Origin: Bacteroidota bacterium
GTDB taxonomy: Bacteria > Bacteroidota > Ignavibacteria > UBA10030 > UBA8401
Reading direction: 5' to 3'
NCBI GenBank assembly: GCA_030679145.1
Contig: JAUXTU010000103.1
Coordinates: 1 to 40,662, forward strand
DNA: 40,662 bases
Below are positions 23,789 through 33,453 of this stretch, one piece after another. Positions within the stretch are counted from its first letter, which is position 1. Every line of letters begins with the position of its first letter. Made by a program: the position numbers and the translations under genes. The notes beneath the pieces are model-generated. The model was not told the origin of the DNA. It saw only the letters and a program-made list of their open reading frames with translations, and searched no databases.

Positions 23789-24457
23789 ATGTCTGAATCT
23801 ACTATAATCACATCGGAAAAAATATTCCGTTGCTTTCGATCAAGCTTTACATCGATTGCGGAGGTCACTAAAGAATCGCTCATTCGTATTGATGTCAATG
23901 ATCCACTCTATCTTGCCGACGGAACTGAACCTCCGCAATCACTGACTACGCGCGTTGGTGTGGAATGGAATGATAAGGGAATATTGATCTTTTTTCGAGG
24001 ACGATTTGAGCATTTGCGGATGATCAGTGAAGGTAAAAAGACCGGAATAAATTCAAAAACGTATAAACTCTGGGAACAAAGTGATGTTTTCGAAGTGTTT
24101 ATTGGAGTAAATGTGAAACAAACAAAGTTGTATAAAGAATTTCAAGTGTCACCCGATGCGCAATGGATTGATATTGATGTGAATAAACAATTGAAAATTT
24201 CAAATCATCATTGGTATTCTGGTTTTCAATGTAGATCATTTATTGATGATGATATGAAAATTTGGACATCAGTGTTTGAACTTCCATGGAATTGTTTTGG
24301 TTTGAATAAAAAAATCGGCGATGTTTGGCATGCTAATTTTTATCGAGCATCAGGTTCATTTCATGGAGAAGAATTGTTAGCGTGGTCACCGACAGGATAT
24401 GGAGAGAAATGTTTTCATCGTCCGGAATATTTTGGGAAAATTGAGTTTATTCAATGA
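23789..24457 (+). CDS. Carbohydrate-binding family 9-like (DOMON-fold) protein
   Basis: 222 residues. The pattern fits CBM9-like beta sandwiches: a middle strand block VGVEWNDKGILIFFRGRFEH, YKLWEQSDVFEVFIGV, FQVSPDAQWIDIDVN, and the late ELPWNCFG...WHANFYRASG followed by LLAWSPTGYGEKCFHRPEYFGKIEF. This late block is characteristic of bacterial carbohydrate-binding family 9-like proteins. No signal peptide is evident at the start (MSESTIITSEKIF), which is unusual since most relatives are exported. ATG 23789 is 15 bases after uvrA. It overlaps the next gene by 4 bases (ATGA). Ligand and role are unknown. Confidence 0.7.
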   Translation: MSESTIITSEKIFRCFRSSFTSIAEVTKESLIRIDVNDPLYLADGTEPPQSLTTRVGVEWNDKGILIFFRGRFEHLRMISEGKKTGINSKTYKLWEQSDVFEVFIGVNVKQTKLYKEFQVSPDAQWIDIDVNKQLKISNHHWYSGFQCRSFIDDDMKIWTSVFELPWNCFGLNKKIGDVWHANFYRASGSFHGEELLAWSPTGYGEKCFHRPEYFGKIEFIQ

Positions 24458-25062
24458 ATCGAATTGTAACTGTTATTGTAATCTTTTTATTCCTTGTGAC
24501 ACAAACAAAAGCGCAAGACAGTACATCTGTTGAAAACACTTCGACTTCTGAGACCATTGCATTATGGACAATGACTGGAATAATTGTTCCGTTAGCAATT
24601 GCCGGATTGGTGATTAGCACAGCTCCACCAAGTGTTGGTTTTGTTTCAAAAAATGGAGTTGAGTACGGTGTATTGAATTTTGAAACGGGAATTGGATTCG
24701 GAGAAAAACGAATCACGGGTGTTTTTTCCGGTTGGAGAATTGGAACAAGCTATAGTTACATTTTTAATTCGAATGTTCGGGATGTTTTTCGGGTTGAATT
24801 GAAAAAAGATTTTCATTTCGATTTTGTAGATCGGAGGAAAATATTACTTTCCGGATTTCATCTCAGCGCAGGATTGATGACCGATTTTCCAAATGACGGA
24901 TATACTGTTGGAACAGGAGCATGGTTAAAATCACCATGGCTGCCGTTCTTTGGACTCTTTCCTCAGCATACCTATGGAATAACATATCGATACAACAAGT
25001 ATTTCAGTGGAACGGATTTCCACGAAGTTTCAGTAGGAGTTACCTCTGCGTTTACTTTTTAG
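24454..25062 (+). CDS. Exported protein of unknown function
   Basis: 202 residues, not recognised. A signal peptide (MNRIVTVIVIFLFLVTQTKAQ) is followed by a short Thr/Ser-rich segment and a second hydrophobic stretch (ALWTMTGIIVPLAIAGLVI). The rest, from about residue 70, consists of alternating polar/hydrophobic strands with many aromatic residues and Gly, ending in SAFTF. Such a pattern and a C-terminal Phe suggest a small beta-barrel or beta-sandwich at the outer membrane. Its start overlaps the CBM9-like gene (ATGA), so both are made together. The 3' end overlaps the convergent mpg gene by 11 bases. Confidence 0.7.
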   Translation: MNRIVTVIVIFLFLVTQTKAQDSTSVENTSTSETIALWTMTGIIVPLAIAGLVISTAPPSVGFVSKNGVEYGVLNFETGIGFGEKRITGVFSGWRIGTSYSYIFNSNVRDVFRVELKKDFHFDFVDRRKILLSGFHLSAGLMTDFPNDGYTVGTGAWLKSPWLPFFGLFPQHTYGITYRYNKYFSGTDFHEVSVGVTSAFTF

Positions 25063-25636
25063 AAATCCAATTATTTCCTTTTACATAAAACCGCCATTTT
25101 TTATCCATCCCAGAGCTAATTCCAATTCGTGTAGTTGTAACAATGCTTGATTTAGAAATTGATTTCCCTTCGGCAATAAAAACCTCTTTTCCGCAAAGAT
25201 CTATTCCGCTATGGGTTTTAGTTAAGGAAAATGCCTGAGTAAATTTTGCTGGACCGTTGGTGAGATGGCGTGGATGATGACCATCTTTGAATTTTCTGTT
25301 TGCACGCATGATTTCAATTCCCTCAAGGGGTTCAACGGCACGAATCAACACTGCTTCGCCAATTTCTTCTTTGTATGTCACAACATTCGCACAGTAATGC
25401 ATTCCATACGTAAAATAGACATAGAGAAAGCCCCCGCTGTTAAACATTGGTTTATTTCGTTCAGTTACACCGCGAAATGAATGACTTGCAGGATCATTGA
25501 ACAAATATGCTTCCGTCTCAACGATCATCCCGGAAAGGTAGTTATTGCCAATTTTATGAATAAATATTTTCCCAAGAAGTTCTTTTGCCACGATAAGAGT
25601 TCGTTGAGTGTAAAATGAGCGGGGGAGTTTTTGCAT
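25052..25636 (-). CDS. mpg: 3-methyladenine DNA glycosylase (AAG/MPG family)
   Basis: 194 residues, the usual size for the bacterial form. It excises alkylated and deaminated purines. Visible blocks: RSFYTQRTLIVAKELLGK, the catalytic VETEAYL (Glu as general base, Tyr as intercalating aromatic), DPASHSFRG, MFNSGGFLYVYFTYGMHYC, EAVLIRAVEPLEG and TNGPAKFTQAF. All key residues are present. The start lies 2 bases after the ruvB stop, so it is the last gene of the obgE-ruvB-mpg operon. This groups two repair functions. No terminator is evident behind it. Confidence 0.95.
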   Translation of the reverse strand: MQKLPRSFYTQRTLIVAKELLGKIFIHKIGNNYLSGMIVETEAYLFNDPASHSFRGVTERNKPMFNSGGFLYVYFTYGMHYCANVVTYKEEIGEAVLIRAVEPLEGIEIMRANRKFKDGHHPRHLTNGPAKFTQAFSLTKTHSGIDLCGKEVFIAEGKSISKSSIVTTTRIGISSGMDKKWRFYVKGNNWISKK

Positions 25637-25638
25637 CT

Positions 25639-27686
<2,048 letters not shown>

Positions 27687-27737
27687 TTACAATAATTTTC
27701 TCAAATGCTTACAAAAGGAAGTATAGAATTTGCGATA

Positions 27738-28802
27738 TTAAAATTCTCGATTAGTAAAATAGGATTGAAGGGCATTGGTCAGCACAATCGCATCGCGTGA
27801 AAACGGGTCAATATCATTCATCGTAAAATAGTGATCGAGCGACAATCCGGCATCATCCCAGGTAGTGGATGAGAGGACTTTTTCCATAGTTATAATATAC
27901 TTTGTTTCATCATCACTAAACAAGGATTTTATGATGGATTGTTTATCTTTTTCTTGGAGGTGAAGTTTGGTAAAATTTTTCTTTTCGTGCGGCCGCACTT
28001 GAGCAACTTCTTCCGTAAGAGAAAAGCTTTTTTGAGTGAATGATTCTTTCAATGCATTCACTAATTCATCATAGGATAATGACTGTTTCCCTTGTTCACG
28101 AAGATTAGTGAGATGACGCGCTACATTCGGCAGTTTTTTATCTTCGAAGAAATAGATTAATGCTCTTGTAGGGAGATCTCCTCTTCCGCCTTCCTGCGAA
28201 TGTTGATGAATAAAACCTATAAATTCATAGAAAGGAATAGTCATCTTAGCCATTTCATCAGCTGCGTGAGTGTTGATTATTTCGGCATCAATTTTCTTCA
28301 ATAAATGAATTGCTTCATCTCTTCCTAACGATAATTTGTTCTTCCCGATAAGAAATTTTTCAAGAATTGTCCAATAGTATGGATAATCTGAACAATACCG
28401 GAACTTGACTGAAAGTTCATTACACGTTAGTTCATTCTTTTCTTCAAATAAAAAACTTTCCAGTGTCCATTGTGGACGACATAGATAATTGAATAGGAAA
28501 TGAACGCATTTGTCAATTACCGTTAAATATTCTTCCCGTGAAAAAGTATAATGATACACGAGTAAAATATCCATTTGTTGCTGGAGAAGTCGTACATCTT
28601 CCTGTTGATAATTAAATTTAGAAGAACGACGTTCATTCAGTCGCTCCTTAAAAAGAAGAGACTCAACTTCGCCTTTGAAGAAATTTTTTATACTGTTGGG
28701 AATATTGGATTCTAATACTGTCTTTAGTGCAATTGATGATGTATTCCCAATTGTATTGTTTACAGCGATTTTTTGGATATTTTCAAGTTCTTGTTCAAAC
28801 AT
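27738..28802 (-). CDS. Conserved-looking hypothetical protein upstream of obgE
   Basis: 354 residues, not recognised. It is cytoplasmic by composition: no signal peptide, no membrane span. Mostly predicted helical, rich in Phe, Leu, Glu and Lys, with segments such as YHYTFSREEYLTVIDKCVHF, LFNYLCRPQWTLESFLFEE and YYWTILEKFLIGKNKLSLGR. The middle part FYEFIGFIHQHSQEGGRGDL and ALIYFFEDKKLPNVARHLTN has a Gly-rich turn. No catalytic motif stands out. It is the first gene of the minus-strand unit and shares the 77-base divergent gap with a small membrane protein. Position suggests co-transcription with obgE, ruvB and mpg. Function unknown. Confidence 0.75.
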   Translation of the reverse strand: MFEQELENIQKIAVNNTIGNTSSIALKTVLESNIPNSIKNFFKGEVESLLFKERLNERRSSKFNYQQEDVRLLQQQMDILLVYHYTFSREEYLTVIDKCVHFLFNYLCRPQWTLESFLFEEKNELTCNELSVKFRYCSDYPYYWTILEKFLIGKNKLSLGRDEAIHLLKKIDAEIINTHAADEMAKMTIPFYEFIGFIHQHSQEGGRGDLPTRALIYFFEDKKLPNVARHLTNLREQGKQSLSYDELVNALKESFTQKSFSLTEEVAQVRPHEKKNFTKLHLQEKDKQSIIKSLFSDDETKYIITMEKVLSSTTWDDAGLSLDHYFTMNDIDPFSRDAIVLTNALQSYFTNREF

Positions 28803-28879
28803 AGGTTTTCATATTAGTTTATCAACAAATTATCGCTAAATTCCCTTGTAATCAATAAATCATTTAGAAAGGTCAAAAT

Positions 28880-29236
28880 ATGTTTCATCAGATTCTCTAT
28901 AGTTTTCACATTGTTGGAATGGCAACAATTATTGGTATTGGTTTATATTTAGTTATCAATAAAAATACCTCAGATGTACTTCGAAAAAAATTAGCATTAT
29001 ACTTAATGTCTGCGGCTCATACACAAGTATTATCCGGATTCATTTTATTTTTTTTTCTGCTTTCACAAGTAAATCATATGAAAGTTGGAATAAAAATGTT
29101 ACTTGCTATTGAAATTGCTCTCTTAGCAACAGTATATCGGAAGAAAATTGCCAAAGACGAAAATCCAAATCCTGTTTTTCTTCTTGTTGTAATCACTTCG
29201 TCAATTGCTGCAACAATGGTTGCATTTCTATTATAA
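28880..29236 (+). CDS. Small integral membrane protein, unknown function
   Basis: 118 residues with four hydrophobic segments: about 5-25 (FHIVGMATIIGIGLYLVI), 41-63 (LMSAAHTQVLSGFILFFFLL), 69-87 (VGIKMLLAIEIALLATVY), and 99-118 (PVFLLVVITSSIAATMVAFL). The ATG has AGAAAGGT upstream. His10 and His47 lie in membrane segments, which would allow haem or metal binding as in some four-helix bundles, but this is speculation. It is a single gene on the plus strand, divergent from the obgE unit and about 300 bases before HU. I do not recognise a family with certainty. Confidence 0.65.
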   Translation: MFHQILYSFHIVGMATIIGIGLYLVINKNTSDVLRKKLALYLMSAAHTQVLSGFILFFFLLSQVNHMKVGIKMLLAIEIALLATVYRKKIAKDENPNPVFLLVVITSSIAATMVAFLL

Positions 29237-29449
29237 AATGAAAAATCACGTATTTAGGCGTAAAAATTTAAAAATATTTTTACCCTTATTTTCATCAATA
29301 AAAATAGCAGTAAATTTATGAAATCTCAGAAAGTGCCATTATTTCACAAAATTTGCCATTATTTTCGCTGTTTTAAAACGCTTATGTTTTGGCTTGATTT
29401 TTGACAATTACAAAAAATCCCAATGAATTAAGATTTTTTTAGTGAAGTA
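29237..29449. other. A+T-rich non-coding region before HU, with an 11-bp direct repeat
   Basis: No gene is seen between 29237 and the HU start at 29543. The first part has a weak A/T hairpin (GTAAAAAT 29260-29267 with ATTTTTAC 29276-29283) that could end the preceding gene. TGCCATTATTT occurs twice, at 29334-29344 and 29354-29364, exactly 20 bases apart, that is about two helical turns. A lone TTGACA at 29401 has no good -10 partner. The HU promoter follows at 29450. Confidence 0.5.
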
Positions 29450-29478
29450 TTGACACTCCCTTTTGAATAGTATATATT
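29450..29478 (+). promoter_or_regulatory. Sigma-70 type promoter of the HU gene
   Basis: TTGACA at 29450-29455, a 17-base spacer, and TATATT at 29473-29478. This is a perfect -35 and a 5-of-6 -10 with ideal spacing, the best promoter match in the window. Transcription would start near 29485, giving a leader of about 58 bases before the HU ATG at 29543. Confidence 0.75.
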
Positions 29479-29542
29479 TACACCAGTTCATTTGAGAGTT
29501 ACTCTAACTAACATTTCCAAATCACTAATTATAGGAGTTCAT

Positions 29543-29830
29543 ATGGGAAAAGCAATGTCGAAATCGCAAATCGCAAGTCATTTTGCAGATAAATTTGGCT
29601 TGAAAAAGAAAGTCGTTGTAGAATTTTTTGAAGAACTATGCAATGTTGCTTATAAAGAAGCACCGAATCAATTCACAATTCCAGGAATCGGAAAGCTTGT
29701 TTTAGTTGATCGTAAAGCACGCATTGGTCGAAATCCAGCAACCGGAGAAACGATTCAAATTCCAGCAAAAAAAGTAGTGAAATTTAAAGTTGCAAAAGCA
29801 GCAAAAGATGCAATTCTCGGAAAAAAGTAA
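29543..29830 (+). CDS. hup: HU-family DNA-binding protein
   Basis: 95 residues. ATG 29543 has AGGAG at 29533-29537 with 5 bases spacing; an in-frame TTG at 29492 would add 17 residues lacking any family match. The HU/IHF fold is clear: MSKSQIASHFADKFGLKKK at the N-terminus, FTIPGIGKLVL in the middle, the DNA-binding arm RKARIGRNPATGETIQIPAK with the conserved RNP turn, and the closing KVVKFKVAKAAKDAIL. It compacts and bends DNA as a dimer. The strong promoter, good ribosome site and strong terminator fit a highly expressed nucleoid protein. It is monocistronic. Confidence 0.95.
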   Translation: MGKAMSKSQIASHFADKFGLKKKVVVEFFEELCNVAYKEAPNQFTIPGIGKLVLVDRKARIGRNPATGETIQIPAKKVVKFKVAKAAKDAILGKK

Positions 29831-29853
29831 CACTCAATTGTTCAGAAATTTTT

Positions 29854-29888
29854 AAAACTCCATTCAGAAATGAATGGAGTTTTTATTT
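29854..29888 (+). terminator. Intrinsic terminator after HU
   Basis: AAAACTCCATTCA (29854-29866), GAAA tetraloop, TGAATGGAGTTTT (29871-29883), then TATTT. A 13-bp perfect stem with a stable GNRA loop and U-tract, 24 bases after the HU stop. The strongest terminator in the window. Confidence 0.92.
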
Positions 29889-29919
29889 TATAGAGATTGT
29901 AAGGCAATTTGGAATATTT

Positions 29920-29948
29920 TTGGATGTCGAAATACTTTTCGCTATTTT
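29920..29948 (+). promoter_or_regulatory. Possible promoter of the FKBP-to-cdsA operon
   Basis: TTGGAT 29920-29925, a 17-base spacer, TATTTT 29943-29948. The match is weak (3 of 6 and 4 of 6), but a promoter is needed in this 80-base gap because the HU terminator stands directly before it and the next twelve genes show no other gap. The start would be near 29955. Confidence 0.3.
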
Positions 29949-29968
29949 GAATAAAATTGAGAGTAGTT

Positions 29969-30373
29969 ATGCATAAAAATCTATTGTTAATAGCACTTTT
30001 ATTCACAATTATTATTTCATCATGCGAAAGAAAAATTTTTATGACAAAATCGGGCGTAAATGTAGAAGTTATCACCGAGGGAAAAGGCCCAACACCAAAA
30101 GAAGGTCAAATGGTTACGGTTCATTATACTGGTTGGTTAACAGACAGCACAAAATTTGATAGTTCGCGAGATCGTGGACAGCCTTTTACATATCAATTCG
30201 GAGTTGGTCAAGTTATTCAAGGCTGGGACGACGGTGTGGCGACATTAAAAGTAGGTGGTAAAAGTAAATTTATAATTCCATCTGAATTAGGTTATGGTGT
30301 GCGCGGAGCCGGAGGAATAATTCCACCGAATGCTACATTGATTTTTGAAGTAGAACTGTTAGGAATTCAATAA
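29969..30373 (+). CDS. FKBP-type peptidyl-prolyl isomerase, lipoprotein
   Basis: 134 residues from ATG 29969. An N-terminal lipoprotein signal ends in IIISSC with Cys19, so the enzyme is anchored facing the periplasm. The FKBP domain follows at about 40-134: [60 protein letters not shown] and [14 protein letters not shown]. The active-site Tyr, Phe, Asp and Trp are all present. It assists folding of exported proteins by cis-trans isomerisation at proline. It is the first gene of the large operon; its stop overlaps the ferredoxin start by one base. Confidence 0.94.
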   Translation: MHKNLLLIALLFTIIISSCERKIFMTKSGVNVEVITEGKGPTPKEGQMVTVHYTGWLTDSTKFDSSRDRGQPFTYQFGVGQVIQGWDDGVATLKVGGKSKFIIPSELGYGVRGAGGIIPPNATLIFEVELLGIQ

Positions 30374-30624
30374 TGCCCCAACCGCATTTAATGATTCATA
30401 TTGTTCCCGGCAAATGCGATTATTGTGGTTGTTGTGTTGGCGTTTGTCCTGAAGATGCAATTGAATTGATGGAATCAAAAATAGCTTTGATTGAAGACCG
30501 TTGCACCAATTGCAGAAAATGTGTTTGGGCTTGTCCGTGGGAAGTAATTGAATTTCATCGTGAGGGAGTCGGCCATCTTCCAAAGCATACTCCTCAAATG
30601 TTAAATGAAGCGGTAAAGTTTTAA
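30373..30624 (+). CDS. 2[4Fe-4S] ferredoxin
   Basis: 83 residues with two complete cluster motifs: Cys15, 18, 21, 25 in CDYCGCCVGVCP and Cys44, 47, 50, 54 in CTNCRKCVWACP. Cys20 is an additional cysteine in the first loop. The motif spacing is that of a low-potential clostridial-type ferredoxin. It overlaps both neighbours by one base (TAATG) and directly precedes the geranylgeranyl reductase-like gene. In methanogens such a ferredoxin next to the reductase supplies its electrons. The same is the likely role here. Cytoplasmic, no signal peptide. Confidence 0.95.
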   Translation: MPQPHLMIHIVPGKCDYCGCCVGVCPEDAIELMESKIALIEDRCTNCRKCVWACPWEVIEFHREGVGHLPKHTPQMLNEAVKF

Positions 30625-31793
30625 TGAAGAATGTTGATTACGATATCATTGTAGTTGGTGCGGGTCCTGCAGGATCAACTGCGGCGCGTTATGCGGCTGC
30701 GGGCGGTGCAAAAGTTTTAATGCTTGAAAAAGATCGCGATGTTGGTTATCCGGTTCGCTGCGGAGAAGCTGTAAGCCATGAGGGAGTTGCGCAATTTATC
30801 AAACCGGATCCGAAATGGATCGCATCATCGGTTTCAAAATTTAGATTGATCGCTCCGAACGGCAGTAGTGTTATGCCAAAACTTGACGGCGGTGGTTATG
30901 TTCTAGAGCGAAGAATATTTGATTACGAACTTGCAAAGTTAGCTGCCAACGAAGGCGTGGAAGTTATTACCAAAGCATATGTATATGATCTCCTTCGCGA
31001 AGATGGAAAAATTGTTGGTGTAAAAACTCTCATCAAAGATCAAAAAGTCGATATCCGGTCAAAAATAGTTATTGCAGCGGATGGAGTTGAGTCTCGAGTA
31101 GGCAAATGGGCGGGAATGGATACAACATGCCACATTCGTGATATGGAAAGTTGTGCTCAGATGACCCTTTCCGGTATCGAAGTCGATCCGGATGTTCTCG
31201 ATTTCTATTTTGGAGACGAAGTATCGCCCGGTGGTTATCTTTGGGTTTTCCCAAAAGGAAACGATACTGCAAATGTTGGCCTTGGACTTTCCGTTGAAGA
31301 GGCAAAAAAGAAATCAGCAATAAAATTCCTCCACGAATTTGTTGATAGAAAATTCCCTAAAGCAGCGATACTCACACATATTGCGGGCGGTGTTCCATGT
31401 GCCAAAACGAATCCGGAAATTGTAAAAGAAAATGTTATTCTTGTCGGTGACGCAGCCCATCAGGTGAATCCTGTTTCCGGCGGCGGTATCATTTCAGGAA
31501 TGATCGGTGGAATGATCGGTGGACAAGTTGCGGCTGAATCGATCTTGAATGGGAATGTGGCCCACCTTCGTGAATATGATAAACGGTGGCATAAACGTCT
31601 TGGCTGGCGTCATGATATATTCTATAATATCCGAAATGCGATAGGAAGTTTCGATGATAAGACCTACAATAATATCTGCGACAGTGCGTTAAAACTTCCC
31701 GAAGATAAAAGAACACTCGGCGGGATTTTCCGTGCGGCGCTGTGGAATCAACCTTCCATGATACTTGATGTTGCAAAAGTATTCCTACAATAA
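30624..31793 (+). CDS. Geranylgeranyl reductase family flavoprotein
   Basis: 389 residues. FAD-binding site IVVGAGPAGSTAARYAAAGG at about 8-28; then LEKDRDVGYPVRCGEAVSH; the family motif PxxYxWxFP is seen as SPGGYLWVFPKG near 204; the second FAD block is VILVGDAAHQVNPVSGGGI near 275. These fit the group that saturates prenyl chains: digeranylgeranyl lipids in archaea, phytyl groups in phototrophs, menaquinone side chains in some bacteria. No bacteriochlorophyll gene is present, so ChlP/BchP activity is not indicated. The linked ferredoxin suggests a ferredoxin-driven enzyme. Candidate substrates are menaquinone or a polyprenyl lipid. The function class is firm, the substrate is not. Confidence 0.88.
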   Translation: MKNVDYDIIVVGAGPAGSTAARYAAAGGAKVLMLEKDRDVGYPVRCGEAVSHEGVAQFIKPDPKWIASSVSKFRLIAPNGSSVMPKLDGGGYVLERRIFDYELAKLAANEGVEVITKAYVYDLLREDGKIVGVKTLIKDQKVDIRSKIVIAADGVESRVGKWAGMDTTCHIRDMESCAQMTLSGIEVDPDVLDFYFGDEVSPGGYLWVFPKGNDTANVGLGLSVEEAKKKSAIKFLHEFVDRKFPKAAILTHIAGGVPCAKTNPEIVKENVILVGDAAHQVNPVSGGGIISGMIGGMIGGQVAAESILNGNVAHLREYDKRWHKRLGWRHDIFYNIRNAIGSFDDKTYNNICDSALKLPEDKRTLGGIFRAALWNQPSMILDVAKVFLQ

Positions 31794-32416
31794 TGAAGAA
31801 AATATTTTCCGCAAATTCGATCGTTATTATTTCAATATTCTGTTTAGGTTACGGTTCAGGGGGACAACCCCAAGAGTCAAAAAGTGATATTGTTGATATT
31901 CTTACCATTGATTCAACATTTGTGCTGGATATTCGATATGCAACCAAAAATAATTTTACGAAAAAGAAATTATACCCGATTGCAAAGGCAAAACTGCGAA
32001 GGGCAGCGGCTGAAAGCCTTGCCTCGATTCAGAAAGAGTTGAGATCAAAAAACTTGAGATTAAAAATCTATGACGGATACCGTCCTCTTGCAATACAATG
32101 GAAATTGTGGGAGATTGTGCCAAACGAAGATTTTGTTGCTAATCCAAAAAAAGGGTCCAAACATAATCGCGGTGCTGCAGTAGATCTGACAATTATCGAC
32201 TCATTTGGGAATGAATTAGAAATGCCAACTGGCTATGATGATTTTACTGAAAAAGCCGCCCACGGATATATGAATCTTTCCAAGGTCGCAATAAAAAATC
32301 GTGCATTGCTAAAAGATGTGATGATCCGCCACGGATTTCAACCGATCACAAGCGAATGGTGGCATTATGATTTTCATGGATGGGAACAGTTTGATATAAT
32401 GGATGAACCTCTGTGA
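31793..32416 (+). CDS. Exported D-alanyl-D-alanine dipeptidase (VanX/DdpX, peptidase M15D)
   Basis: 207 residues. All zinc and catalytic residues are present: Arg97 in DGYRPL, His124 and Asp131 in SKHNRGAAVDLT, Glu188 and His191 in SEWWHYDFHG. The N-terminus (KKIFSANSIVIISIFCLGYG) reads as a signal peptide, so the enzyme should work outside the cytoplasm. Vancomycin-resistance VanX acts inside. No vanH, vanA or vanRS is near. A role in peptidoglycan turnover or use of released D-Ala-D-Ala is therefore more likely. It overlaps the reductase stop by one base and the glycosyltransferase by four. Confidence 0.9.
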   Translation: MKKIFSANSIVIISIFCLGYGSGGQPQESKSDIVDILTIDSTFVLDIRYATKNNFTKKKLYPIAKAKLRRAAAESLASIQKELRSKNLRLKIYDGYRPLAIQWKLWEIVPNEDFVANPKKGSKHNRGAAVDLTIIDSFGNELEMPTGYDDFTEKAAHGYMNLSKVAIKNRALLKDVMIRHGFQPITSEWWHYDFHGWEQFDIMDEPL

Positions 32417-33453
32417 ATCCAACCGATCGTCAATCGATTAAAAAAATTCTTCTTATTCGCACCGATCGTATCGGTGATGTTGTTTTGTCGCTGCCGATGC
32501 TGCCGCTTCTCAAAAAAGAATTTCCAAGCGCATCTATTTCTGTAATGGTCCGATCATATACAAAAGAATTGGTCGAAACACATACTGATGTTTCGGAAGT
32601 TATGTTATGGGATGAGAATAACAGCCTTCTTGATTATGTGAAGGTATTGAAAGAAAAGGATTTTGATCTTGCCATTTTGCCGTATCCCCGGTTCAATTTA
32701 GCATTAATCACATTTCTCTCAGGAATTAGAATTCGAGTCGGAACCGGATATCGATGGTATTCGTTCTTATTCAACAAGAAAATATATGAACATCGTAAAG
32801 ATGCGAAGAGACATGAAGTTGAATACAACCTTAATCTATTGAAGGCAATTGGAATTGAATCGAACGAAGTTCCTCAGTTTGAATTTACCATTAATCGCAG
32901 CGTAAAGAAAAAAATTGAAGATATCTTAACATCAGATGGAATTGATACTTCTAAACTATTTGTTGTTCTTCATGCGGGAAGCGGTGGTTCTGCCAGAGAT
33001 TGGAAAATTGAAAAATTTGCTGAACTCGGTGATCTACTTCAATCGACAGAAGGATTTAGGGTCGTATTGACAGGATCAAAAAGTGAGGAGAAGCTCATTG
33101 GGTCTTTAGTAACAAAAATGAAAACCAAACCTCTTAACTATACAGGCAGATTTTCATTGCAAGAGTTAGGTGCTTTATTTCAACGAGCGAGTGTTTTTGT
33201 TGCAAATTCAACAGGACCTCTTCATATAGCCTCGATTGTTGGAACACCGGTTGTTGCTTTTTATCCCCCGATCATTCAGTGCGGTCCGATGCGATGGGGA
33301 CCATATACGACCAAAAAAAAAGTATTTTCTGCAGACAACAAGCTATGTACATTATGTAACGGCGGTGTGTGTCAATCAAATATTTGTATGGATCAAATTA
33401 GTGTCGAACAGGTTGTTTCCGGAATCAAAGAGTTAATAAATGAAAAAAAATAA
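32413..33453 (+). CDS. Glycosyltransferase family 9 (ADP-heptose:LPS heptosyltransferase-like)
   Basis: 346 residues from GTG 32413, which overlaps the dipeptidase stop (GTGA). The N-domain reads KKILLIRTDRIGDVVLSLPM followed by LPLLKKEFP. The nucleotide-sugar domain has VVLHAGSGGSARDWKIEKFA and the GT9 signature FVANSTGPLHIASIVGTPVV with FYPPIIQCGP. GT9 enzymes add heptose or related sugars to the lipopolysaccharide inner core at the inner membrane. A Cys-rich C-terminal patch (CTLCNGGVCQSNICMD) is common in this family. It fits the envelope theme of the operon. The donor sugar and acceptor are not determined. Confidence 0.92.
   Translation: MNPTDRQSIKKILLIRTDRIGDVVLSLPMLPLLKKEFPSASISVMVRSYTKELVETHTDVSEVMLWDENNSLLDYVKVLKEKDFDLAILPYPRFNLALITFLSGIRIRVGTGYRWYSFLFNKKIYEHRKDAKRHEVEYNLNLLKAIGIESNEVPQFEFTINRSVKKKIEDILTSDGIDTSKLFVVLHAGSGGSARDWKIEKFAELGDLLQSTEGFRVVLTGSKSEEKLIGSLVTKMKTKPLNYTGRFSLQELGALFQRASVFVANSTGPLHIASIVGTPVVAFYPPIIQCGPMRWGPYTTKKKVFSADNKLCTLCNGGVCQSNICMDQISVEQVVSGIKELINEKK

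Noticed and set aside
29401-29429. TTGACA at 29401 as a second HU promoter
   Set aside because: No acceptable -10 hexamer at 16-18 bases downstream; the match at 29450-29478 is far better.
31793-32416. VanX-like gene as part of a vancomycin resistance cluster
   Set aside because: It carries an export signal, and no vanH, vanA/B ligase or vanRS genes are nearby.
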